A stretch of 27,464 bases of DNA, taken from NCBI GenBank assembly GCA_905213875.1, contig CAJMJN010000022.1, forward strand, positions 1 to 27,464, read 5' to 3'. Origin of the DNA: an uncultured Clostridium sp. (GTDB lineage: Bacteria; Bacillota; Clostridia; TANB77; CAG-508). The notes below the pieces were generated by a model, which saw only the letters and a list, made by a program, of their open reading frames with translations, did no database searches and was not told the origin of the DNA. Both the position numbers and the translations under genes were made by a program. Shown one piece after another: positions 7,619 through 15,042 of this stretch. Numbering within the stretch: the first letter of the stretch is position 1; the number at the start of each line of letters is the position of its first letter.

Positions 7619-10600
7619 TTATAAACTCACTTTTTCTTCTCCAACAATTTCTTTTAGCAAATTTAAAATTTCATCTGTCAAATATATTTGTCCACAAGGC
7701 TTACATTCTTCACCTACCTGAATTTGAACATTTATGTTGTTTCTATCACCGCAAAAATATCTTAAAAATCCTCTAAGTTTGTCTTTTTCTTCTTCAGTTG
7801 CATCTGTAATATTTATTGTTAATATTCTTTGTTTTTGTTCTCCAAAGTCTTTTATATCATTTGCAATAATAGTTGTTCTATCATCTTCTCTGATACTTAA
7901 TCGTCCTTCTACCATTACAATGTTTTCTTCTACTAGACTTTTTCCTGCTTTTATATAAGCATTTTCAAATACAATTATTTCTGCAACTCCATATAAATCT
8001 TCAATTGTTACAAATGCCATTATTTTGTTATTTTTAGTGTATTTCTTTTTAATTGAAGTTATTATTCCAGCATATTTTATTTGTTGGCCATCTTTGTATT
8101 TTAACTTTTCAGTTACTTGGCCTTCTTCATTCATATTACTGTTCATTTGGTTATCTATTTTTCTTAATTCCATTGTGTTTATATTTGTTTGTTTTTCAAT
8201 TTGCTCTCTTAGTTTTTGAAGTGGATGTCCTGATATATAAATTCCTAACATTTCTTTTTCTAATGATAGTAATTCTTTTGTTGGTAATTCATTGTGTTCT
8301 TCAAATTTATATTTTATTTCATTTAATTCGTCTTTTTGTTCTTGAGTTCCCATGTCAAACATTGATACTTGACCTGCTAGACCTTTTTTCTTTTCACTTT
8401 GAATACTGTCTATTATATTTTCAAATGATGCTAATAGTGTACTTCTTGTTTGTTCAAATTCGTCAAATGTTCCTGCTTTTATTAAACTTTCTACACATTT
8501 TTTGTTTACCGCTTCGTCCGCAATTCTCTCACAAAAATCTGTAAATCCTTTGTATTGTCCATTTTTTTCTCTTTCTTCAACTATTTTTTGAACCGGTACT
8601 GTTCCAACATTTTTTATACTACCCAAACCAAATCTTATTGCAAATTGAGCCTTTTTATTTAAATCTTTTTCATCATTTTGATTTTTTTCATTATTGTCTA
8701 AATTTTTCGAATTTTCTTCTATTTTTTCAACTGTAAATTTGCTGTAACTGTGATTTATATCTGGCTTTAATATTTGTATTCCTAATGATTTGCACTCATC
8801 AATATATTGAGGAATTTTATCTAAATTTCCCAAAAAGCTATTTAATGTTGCAGCCATAAATTCTGCTGGATAATATGCTTTCAAATAAGCTGTTCTATAT
8901 GCTACTACTGCATAACAAGCTGCATGACTTTTGTTAAATGCATATTTTGCAAATTCCGCCATTTCATCAAAAATCTTGTTAGCTGATTCAGCATCTATTC
9001 CATTCCTTACACAACCTGGAACTATTACATTTCCATTTTCATCGACTTGACCATTTATAAATACTTCTCTTTCTTTTGCCATTACATCAAGTTTCTTTTT
9101 ACCCATAGCACGTCTAACTAAATCTGCCCTACCTAATGAATATCCGGCTAAATCACGAACTATTTGCATTACTTGTTCTTGATAAACCATACAACCATAA
9201 GTTACATTTAGTATAGGCTCTAGTCTAGGGTGTGTATATTCATTATGACCTGGATTTTGTTTTCCTCTTATATAACGTGGTATCTGGTCCATTGGACCTG
9301 GTCTATATAAAGACACACCTGCAATTAAATCTTCCAAACAGTCTGGTTTTAGTTCTTTCATGAAGTTTGTCATACCTTGAGATTCAAATTGGAATATTCC
9401 ACAAGATTTGCCCTCTTGCCACAATTTATACACTTTTGGATCTGCCATATCTTTGTCAAATTCTACAGTTATTCCCCTATTTCTCTTTACTAAATCCATC
9501 GTGTCTTTTATAACTGTTAATGTCCTTAAACCTAAGAAGTCCATTTTTAATAATCCTAACTCTTCTAATGTTGTCATTATATACTGTGTTGATATCTGGT
9601 TATCACGCACATACAAGGGAACATACGTATCTACTGGGTCTTTTGTAATAACTATTCCACAAGCGTGTGTTGATGTTTGCCTTGGCATTCCCTCTAGCCC
9701 CATTGCTATATCTAAAACTTTTTTTACAGTTTCGTCTGTATCATATTTTTCTTTTAATTCTTTATTTTGTTCTAATGCTTTTTTTATTGTTATATGTAAT
9801 TCATTTGGTATCATTTTAGCCAACATATCAGCCTCTGAATATGGTACATCAAGGACTCTTGCTACATCTCTTATTACCATTTTAGCTGCCATTGTTCCAA
9901 ATGTTATAATCTGTGATACATGGTCATGCCCATATTTTCTTGCTACATAATCTATTACATCTTGTCTATGTTCATAACAAAAATCAACATCAAAATCAGG
10001 CATACTTATTCTTTCTGGATTTAAAAATCTTTCAAAAAGCAAACCATATTTCATTGGGTCAATATCTGTTATTTCTATTGCATAAGCAATTATTGAACCT
10101 GCACCAGAACCACGACCAGGTCCTACTGGTATATCGTGTGTTTTAGCATAAAAGATGAAATCCCACACTATTAGAAAATAGTCTACATATCCCATTTTCT
10201 TTATAATTCCTAATTCATATTCTGCTCTTTCTAATACCTCTTTACTTGGATTTTCTCCATATCTTTTTCTTATACCATCATCACAAAGTTTCTTAAAATA
10301 ATCATAATGTGTTGGATATTCTGGTGGTACTTCATAATTGGGTAATATTGTATGTCCAAATTCAAATTCAACATTGCATTTTTCTGCTATTTTTACAGTA
10401 TTTTCAATTGCATCTGTAAATGCTTTAAAATAGTCTGACATTTCTTCTGGAGATTTTACATATAACTCGTCTGTATCAAACCTCATTCTGTCAACATCAC
10501 TCATTCTTTTTCCTGTTTGAATACATAATAAAACTTCGTGATTATATGCATCTTCTCTTTTTAAATAATGTGCATCATTTGTTGCAACTATTGGTATATC

Positions 10601-11188
10601 TAATTTTCTAGCTAATTGTATCAATTTTTGATTTGCCAATACTTGCTCTTGTAACCCATTATTTTGAATTTCTATATAATAATCTTCTCCAAATACTCTT
10701 TTGTGCCATAAAGCAATTTCTTCAGCCTTTTCATTATTTCCATTTAATAATGCTTGATTTACAGCACCTGCTAGACAAGCACTTAAACAAATTAATCCTT
10801 CATGATATTTTTCTAATATTTCTAAATCTATACGAGGTTTGTAATAATATCCATCAACAAACCCTAATGATACTAATTTACTTAGGTTTTTATAGCCTTC
10901 GTTATTTTTGGCAAGCAAAATCAAGTGATTATATTTATTATCAATACCTGGTTCTTTGTCTAATCTGCTTCGTGGTGCAACATATACCTCACACCCTATA
11001 ATTGGCTTAATTCCTTCTTTTTTACAAGCCTTATAAAAATCAATTGCTCCATACATAACACCGTGGTCAGTTATTGCCATTGCATCCATTCCAAGTTCTT
11101 TTGCTCTTACTGGTAAATCTTTTATTCTATTTGCTCCATCTAATAAACTAAATTCACTATGTATGTGTAAGTGTACAAATTTTGACAT
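7619..11188 (-). CDS. dnaE: DNA polymerase III alpha subunit, DnaE type
   Basis: Replicative DNA polymerase catalytic subunit of the C family; in Firmicutes DnaE normally works beside PolC, extending primers and acting on the lagging strand. Length 1189 is typical. The N-terminal PHP domain begins with HLHIHSEFSLLDG (6-18) and has AITDHG (38-43). The palm contains GPGRGSGAGS (356-365) and the catalytic PDFDVDF (397-403: Asp400, Asp402), with the third Asp at 550 in KMDFLGL. The fingers have YQEQVM, followed by the helix-hairpin-helix region, a variable Asn/Lys-rich insert (about 855-875) and a C-terminal OB fold (about 1015-1095). The PolC exonuclease insertion is absent. Start ATG follows AAGGAG by 6 nt. 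The amylase gene lies 22 bp upstream, suggesting read-through. Confidence 0.96.
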   Translation of the reverse strand: MSKFVHLHIHSEFSLLDGANRIKDLPVRAKELGMDAMAITDHGVMYGAIDFYKACKKEGIKPIIGCEVYVAPRSRLDKEPGIDNKYNHLILLAKNNEGYKNLSKLVSLGFVDGYYYKPRIDLEILEKYHEGLICLSACLAGAVNQALLNGNNEKAEEIALWHKRVFGEDYYIEIQNNGLQEQVLANQKLIQLARKLDIPIVATNDAHYLKREDAYNHEVLLCIQTGKRMSDVDRMRFDTDELYVKSPEEMSDYFKAFTDAIENTVKIAEKCNVEFEFGHTILPNYEVPPEYPTHYDYFKKLCDDGIRKRYGENPSKEVLERAEYELGIIKKMGYVDYFLIVWDFIFYAKTHDIPVGPGRGSGAGSIIAYAIEITDIDPMKYGLLFERFLNPERISMPDFDVDFCYEHRQDVIDYVARKYGHDHVSQIITFGTMAAKMVIRDVARVLDVPYSEADMLAKMIPNELHITIKKALEQNKELKEKYDTDETVKKVLDIAMGLEGMPRQTSTHACGIVITKDPVDTYVPLYVRDNQISTQYIMTTLEELGLLKMDFLGLRTLTVIKDTMDLVKRNRGITVEFDKDMADPKVYKLWQEGKSCGIFQFESQGMTNFMKELKPDCLEDLIAGVSLYRPGPMDQIPRYIRGKQNPGHNEYTHPRLEPILNVTYGCMVYQEQVMQIVRDLAGYSLGRADLVRRAMGKKKLDVMAKEREVFINGQVDENGNVIVPGCVRNGIDAESANKIFDEMAEFAKYAFNKSHAACYAVVAYRTAYLKAYYPAEFMAATLNSFLGNLDKIPQYIDECKSLGIQILKPDINHSYSKFTVEKIEENSKNLDNNEKNQNDEKDLNKKAQFAIRFGLGSIKNVGTVPVQKIVEEREKNGQYKGFTDFCERIADEAVNKKCVESLIKAGTFDEFEQTRSTLLASFENIIDSIQSEKKKGLAGQVSMFDMGTQEQKDELNEIKYKFEEHNELPTKELLSLEKEMLGIYISGHPLQKLREQIEKQTNINTMELRKIDNQMNSNMNEEGQVTEKLKYKDGQQIKYAGIITSIKKKYTKNNKIMAFVTIEDLYGVAEIIVFENAYIKAGKSLVEENIVMVEGRLSIREDDRTTIIANDIKDFGEQKQRILTINITDATEEEKDKLRGFLRYFCGDRNNINVQIQVGEECKPCGQIYLTDEILNLLKEIVGEEKVSL

Positions 11189-11210
11189 CCGCTTCTCCTT
11201 CTATATATTT

Positions 11211-12653
11211 TTATGCTTCTACCCATACTGATGTAGATTTTTCATTTACTTTAAATATTCCATATCCTTCTTCATTTATTGTTACTTCATCTTCACAATT
11301 TTCTAAGCTATCTATAAACTTACTTCCTGCAAATTGTGTTCCTATATACATTGTTTTTTCTCCAGCAGAACCATTTGAAATTACTACTGCTAAACCTGAT
11401 TGAAGATGTTCGTCATCTCCTTCTCTTGTCCAACCAATCATATGTGGATTATCAAAATAATCGTGTTGCTCTCCATAAGATTTCTCTTTTCTTAATTCTA
11501 TTAAAGTTTGTAATCCTTTCATTGGTTCTATGTTATCATGTGGTATTCCATAAAAATCTCCATAAAATACACAAGGATATCCTGCATTACGTAATAATAT
11601 CAAGCTATATGCTGCTTGCTTGAACCATTGTGATATAAAACTTGCTAATGCTTGTCCTGGCTGTGTGTCATGATTATCTACAAATGTTACCGCTTTACTT
11701 GAATTTTCTTTTGCCAATGTATGTTCAAATATTTGTGTCAAATCATAATTTTCGTCATTTGATGCATTTGATAAATTATAATGTAATGGCACATCAAATA
11801 ATGAAATTTCTCCTTCTGTTTCTGTTATATATCTATGTAATTTAGAAACATCTCCGCTCCAATATTCTCCAACTGTAAACAATTCTTTTTTAGTATTTTC
11901 TCTTAAAGTTTTCAACCATTGTTTATAAAAATCTGCATTTATATGTTTTACAGCATCTAACCTTAAACCATTGATTTTTGTTGTTTCTACATACCATTTT
12001 CCCCATTTATTACACTCTTCCACAACTTCTGGGTTTGAAAAATCGATATCTGCTCCCATTAAATAATCATAATTTCCATATTCTTCGTCAACAGCTGCAT
12101 TCCATTCTTTATTTTGAAATTTAAATATTGCGTGTTCTTTTGATTTTTCGTCATAGTCTATTCCGTCAAAATGTGTCCAGTTCCATTCAAAATCTGAATA
12201 TTTATGTTTTCTTCCTGGAAAAGTAAATTTTGTTGCTACTCTTACTGTCTCTTGTCCTGATGTTAAAATATTATGATTACCCCAATCTACTTTTGTTGCT
12301 GGAATTGTTTGTAACATATCTGCTCCCATTTTGTGATTTAATACTATATCTGCATATGCTTCTATTCCATTTTGATTTAATACTTGAATACAATTTAAGT
12401 ATTCTTCTTTTGAACCATATTTAGTTTTAATTGTTCCCTTTTGTTCAAACTCTCCTAAGTCATATACATCATATACTCCATAACCAACTTCATCTTTTCC
12501 GCCTATTCCTTTAAATGCTGGTGGTAGCCATAATGCTGTTATTCCCATATCTGCTAATTTTTCAGCTTTTTGTGATATTTCGTTCCATAAATTTTGATTG
12601 CAATTCATATACCACTCAAAATATTGCATTATTATTCCATTTATTTGTTTCAT
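11211..12653 (-). CDS. cytoplasmic alpha-amylase (GH13)
   Basis: Hydrolyses alpha-1,4 links in maltodextrins or glycogen. The 480-residue protein begins NGIIMQYFEWY, as in the AmyS/bacterial cytoplasmic amylase group (GH13 subfamily 5). All conserved regions are visible: DIVLNH (102-107), GLRLDAVKH with nucleophile Asp233, VGEYW with acid/base Glu263, and FVDNHD (324-329) with the transition-state-stabilising Asp329. There is no signal peptide, so it acts inside the cell, probably on glycogen or imported oligosaccharides. The upstream GGAG is 14 nt from the ATG, a rather long spacing, but the conserved N-terminus supports this start. It is the first gene of a probable operon with dnaE, an unusual pairing, and has its own promoter. 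Confidence 0.93.
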   Translation of the reverse strand: MKQINGIIMQYFEWYMNCNQNLWNEISQKAEKLADMGITALWLPPAFKGIGGKDEVGYGVYDVYDLGEFEQKGTIKTKYGSKEEYLNCIQVLNQNGIEAYADIVLNHKMGADMLQTIPATKVDWGNHNILTSGQETVRVATKFTFPGRKHKYSDFEWNWTHFDGIDYDEKSKEHAIFKFQNKEWNAAVDEEYGNYDYLMGADIDFSNPEVVEECNKWGKWYVETTKINGLRLDAVKHINADFYKQWLKTLRENTKKELFTVGEYWSGDVSKLHRYITETEGEISLFDVPLHYNLSNASNDENYDLTQIFEHTLAKENSSKAVTFVDNHDTQPGQALASFISQWFKQAAYSLILLRNAGYPCVFYGDFYGIPHDNIEPMKGLQTLIELRKEKSYGEQHDYFDNPHMIGWTREGDDEHLQSGLAVVISNGSAGEKTMYIGTQFAGSKFIDSLENCEDEVTINEEGYGIFKVNEKSTSVWVEA

Positions 12654-12683
12654 TTTGTTTATTTCATCTCCAAATTTTTTATA

Positions 12684-12711
12684 ATTATATCACAAAATAT
12701 TTAATAAACAA
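12684..12711 (-). promoter_or_regulatory. promoter of the amylase-dnaE unit
   Basis: Minus-strand TTGTTT (12711-12706), 16-bp spacer, TATAAT (12689-12684) with the extended TGA before it. The leader is short, about 24 nt. Confidence 0.7.
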
Positions 12712-12727
12712 ACTCTTACTCCACTAT

Positions 12728-12756
12728 TTGACTTATTTTTTTGTTTCTATTATAAT
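12728..12756 (+). promoter_or_regulatory. sigma-A promoter of the thioesterase gene
   Basis: TTGACT (12728-12733), 17-bp spacer, TATAAT (12751-12756). Predicted start is near 12763. Confidence 0.8.
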
Positions 12757-12762
12757 TGCGTT

Positions 12763-12841
12763 GTTACCAGTCAGTTTTACTATGTCTTATACGGAAAAAT
12801 CAAATAATATATATTGATTTTTTAATAATATGACTAGTAAC
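12763..12841 (+). promoter_or_regulatory. structured leader before the thioesterase gene
   Basis: GTTACCAGTC (12763-12772), at the predicted transcript 5' end, pairs 9 of 10 with GACTAGTAAC (12832-12841) just ahead of the ribosome-binding region. Between them a 9-bp hairpin, AAAAATCAA/TTGATTTTT (12795-12803, 12814-12822), ends in a T-run like a weak terminator. It matches no known riboswitch class that I recognise. Confidence 0.45.
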
Positions 12842-12875
12842 ACTACCTTTAAACATTTAGAAAGAAGTGATTTTT

Positions 12876-13289
12876 GTGGATTTTAAATTTGAAAGAAAAA
12901 TAAATTATTATGAAACAGATAGAATGGGAGTTGTGCATCATTCTAATTATATTCGTTTTTTGGAAGAAGCTCGTTGTAGCATGATGGATGCCTATGGAAT
13001 TCCTTATGCCGAGTTGGAAAAAAGAGGTTTTATGATACCTGTATTAGGTGTAAATGTTAATTTTAAACATCATGTTACTTTTAATGATATTATAATTGTT
13101 AAACCATTTGTTAAAGAATTTAATGGTGTTAGATTAACAATTGGATATGATGTAACAGATAAAGCTACTGGAAATGTTGTTTTAACTGGTGAAACTAAAC
13201 ATTGTTTTACAACCAATAGATTAAAACCAGTTAGATTGCAAAAAGTTGCTCCTGATTATTATGAAAAATTTATGGAAATGAAAAAATAG
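12876..13289 (+). CDS. acyl-CoA thioesterase, YbgC/4HBT hot-dog family
   Basis: Single hot-dog domain protein of about 137 residues that hydrolyses an acyl-CoA or acyl-ACP thioester. The N-terminal YYETDRMGVVHHSNY (11-25) is the YbgC-type active site: Asp15 is the likely catalytic residue and the following GVVHHSNY loop leads into the long central helix (IRFLEEARCSMMDAYG). The C-terminal half holds the strands that complete the fold. Two GTG codons are in frame: 12867 and 12876. AAGAAGTGAT lies 4 nt ahead of the second and overlaps the first, so 12876 is preferred. The natural substrate is unknown. It has a consensus promoter and a structured leader of about 110 nt. The zinc-ribbon/tyrS unit follows with its own promoter. 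Confidence 0.88.
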   Translation: MDFKFERKINYYETDRMGVVHHSNYIRFLEEARCSMMDAYGIPYAELEKRGFMIPVLGVNVNFKHHVTFNDIIIVKPFVKEFNGVRLTIGYDVTDKATGNVVLTGETKHCFTTNRLKPVRLQKVAPDYYEKFMEMKK

Positions 13290-13326
13290 ATTTTTTATAT
13301 AAAGCCTTTTATTTCCCTATATTTTG

Positions 13327-13335
13327 TGATACAAT
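13327..13335 (+). promoter_or_regulatory. extended -10 promoter of the zinc-ribbon-tyrS unit
   Basis: TGATACAAT (TG at 13327, TACAAT 13330-13335) without a convincing -35. The predicted leader is about 45 nt, too short for a T-box. Confidence 0.5.
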
Positions 13336-13386
13336 GTAGGCGATTTTAAGAAAAATTTGTCAAAAGATAAAATAGGAGGAAGAATT

Positions 13387-13677
13387 ATGGAATTTAATAG
13401 ATGTAGTAGATGTGGAAGTTTTTACGTATCAGCTGGTAATGTATGCCCAAAATGTAGTCAAAAAGATGGTCTTGAATTTTCAACATTTAAATCTTATATT
13501 CAAGAAAATGGGTTTGAAAATTCATTAGATACTATTTCTAATCAAACTGGAATATCAATAAAAAACTTAAACCGTTTTGTTGGATATCCCGAATTTAAAG
13601 AATATAAAAAAGATTATCAAGCTAACATGAAAAACTTAAATCCAGATATTGGTTTTAATGGAATAACACTTAATTAG
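13387..13677 (+). CDS. small zinc-ribbon plus helix-turn-helix-like protein
   Basis: 96-residue protein. Two CxxC pairs, Cys6/Cys9 and Cys20/Cys23 (CSRCGSFY, then CPKC), form a probable zinc ribbon. A helical segment with SLDTISNQTGISIKNLNRFVGYPEF looks like a small winged or helix-turn-helix unit. This architecture recalls YvyF-type proteins from flagellar operons (TIGR03826), but no flagellar genes are nearby and the C-terminal part differs, so the likeness is only suggestive. An in-frame TTG at 13357 exists; the ATG at 13387 is preceded by AGGAGG at 7 nt and is the start. tyrS begins 15 bp after its stop, so the two are surely co-transcribed. Confidence 0.8.
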   Translation: MEFNRCSRCGSFYVSAGNVCPKCSQKDGLEFSTFKSYIQENGFENSLDTISNQTGISIKNLNRFVGYPEFKEYKKDYQANMKNLNPDIGFNGITLN

Positions 13678-13692
13678 GAAAGGATTTTATTT

Positions 13693-14907
13693 ATGAAAAA
13701 TGTTATAGATTTACTTAACGAAAGAAATTATATTGAACAAATTACACACCCACAAGAGTTAAAGGAATATTTAGAAAATAATAAAGTTTCTTTTTATATT
13801 GGTATTGACCCTACTGCTGACAGCCTTCATGTAGGACATTTTGTGTCTTTAATGGTTGCAAGTCATTTACAAAAAGCTGGTCATAGACCAATTATTTTAG
13901 TTGGTGGTGGTACAGCAACTATTGGTGATCCTTCTGGAAAAACTGATATGAGAAAAATGCTTTCTCGTGAAGAAATAGATCACAATGTTGAATGTATAAA
14001 AGAACAAGTTGCTAAATTTGTTAGTTTTGAAGGTGAAAATGCAGCAATTATTGTTAATAATGCAGATTGGCTTTTAGATTTAAAATTTGTTGAATTTGTT
14101 CGTGAAATTGGTAGTTTATTTTCAGTTAACAAAATGCTTGCAGCTGAATGTTATAAACAAAGATTAGAAACAGGTTTAACATTTTTTGAAATGAGCTATA
14201 TGCTAATGCAATCTTATGACTTCTTATATTTATACAATAAATATGGTTGTAAATTAGAACTTGGTGGTAATGATCAATGGTCTAATATTATAGGTGGAGT
14301 TGATTTAATCAGAAAAATTGGAAAAAGTGATTCTTTTGGTTTAACATTTAAACTTCTTACAACTAAAGAAGGTAAAAAAATGGGAAAAACTGAGAAAGGA
14401 GCTTTATGGCTATCAGCAGAAAAAACATCTCCATATGAATTTTATCAATATTGGAGAAATGTTGAAGATGAAAGTGTAGAAAATGTATTTAATATGCTTA
14501 CTTTCCTATCTCCTGATAAAATAAAAGAACTTTGCAATGTAGAAGGTGAAAAAATTAATGAAGCTAAAAAAATACTAGCTTTTGAAATAACTAAATTAAT
14601 TCATGGAGAAGAAGAAGCTAAAAAGGCTGAAGAAGCTTCAAATGCCTTATTCTCTGGTTCAGGAAATTTAGATAATATGCCTTCAACAAAAATTGAAAAT
14701 ACAAATATTTCTATATTAGATGCTTTACTTTTAGCTGGATTAGTTCCTTCTAAAGGACAAGCTAGAACTTTAATTAATCAAGGTGGTATTTCTTTAAATG
14801 ACGAAAAAGTTACAGATGTAAATTTTATGCTTTCAGATGATGATTTTAAAGATGGTTATGCTATTTTGAAAAAAGGTAAAAAAGTATTTCATAAATTGGA
14901 AAAATAA
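13693..14907 (+). CDS. tyrS: tyrosyl-tRNA synthetase
   Basis: Class I aminoacyl-tRNA synthetase that charges tRNA-Tyr. In order: Rossmann catalytic domain with YIGIDPTADSLHVGH (HIGH motif HVGH, 46-49), the tyrosine pocket (LMQSYDFLYL; GGNDQWSNI), the KMSKS equivalent KMGKT (229-233), the anticodon-binding helical region and a C-terminal S4 RNA-binding domain (about 340-404). Length 404 is normal for bacterial TyrRS. The start ATG follows AGGAAAGGA. Many Firmicutes tyrS genes are controlled by a T-box leader; here the gene is 15 bp behind a small zinc-ribbon gene whose own leader is short, so no T-box is present. Terminated by the strong hairpin at 14929. Confidence 0.97.
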   Translation: MKNVIDLLNERNYIEQITHPQELKEYLENNKVSFYIGIDPTADSLHVGHFVSLMVASHLQKAGHRPIILVGGGTATIGDPSGKTDMRKMLSREEIDHNVECIKEQVAKFVSFEGENAAIIVNNADWLLDLKFVEFVREIGSLFSVNKMLAAECYKQRLETGLTFFEMSYMLMQSYDFLYLYNKYGCKLELGGNDQWSNIIGGVDLIRKIGKSDSFGLTFKLLTTKEGKKMGKTEKGALWLSAEKTSPYEFYQYWRNVEDESVENVFNMLTFLSPDKIKELCNVEGEKINEAKKILAFEITKLIHGEEEAKKAEEASNALFSGSGNLDNMPSTKIENTNISILDALLLAGLVPSKGQARTLINQGGISLNDEKVTDVNFMLSDDDFKDGYAILKKGKKVFHKLEK

Positions 14908-14928
14908 ATCAATAAAATTTTATATTTA

Positions 14929-14974
14929 CAATAAAAGGTCAAGATTATATTCATTTAATCTTGACCTTTTATTG
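14929..14974. terminator. strong bidirectional terminator, tyrS / UPF0182 gene
   Basis: A perfect 19-bp stem: CAATAAAAGGTCAAGATTA (14929-14947) against TAATCTTGACCTTTTATTG (14956-14974), 8-nt loop. It separates two convergent units and carries U-rich arms on both strands. Confidence 0.9.
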
Positions 14975-15042
14975 ACATATCTTTTTTTAAAACTATTTAT
15001 TAAAAATATTTTACATTTTATAGTTGATATTGCATAACACAA

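Noticed and set aside
8025..8544. Long plus-strand open frames inside dnaE (and similar ones inside the amylase, UPF0182, ftsY and groEL genes)
   Set aside because: They are antisense frames kept open by the low stop frequency opposite AT-rich codons; no ribosome-binding sites, Leu/Phe-rich nonsense proteins.
13336..13386. T-box leader for the tyrS unit
   Set aside because: The leader is about 45 nt and lacks the T-box sequence and terminator/antiterminator structures.
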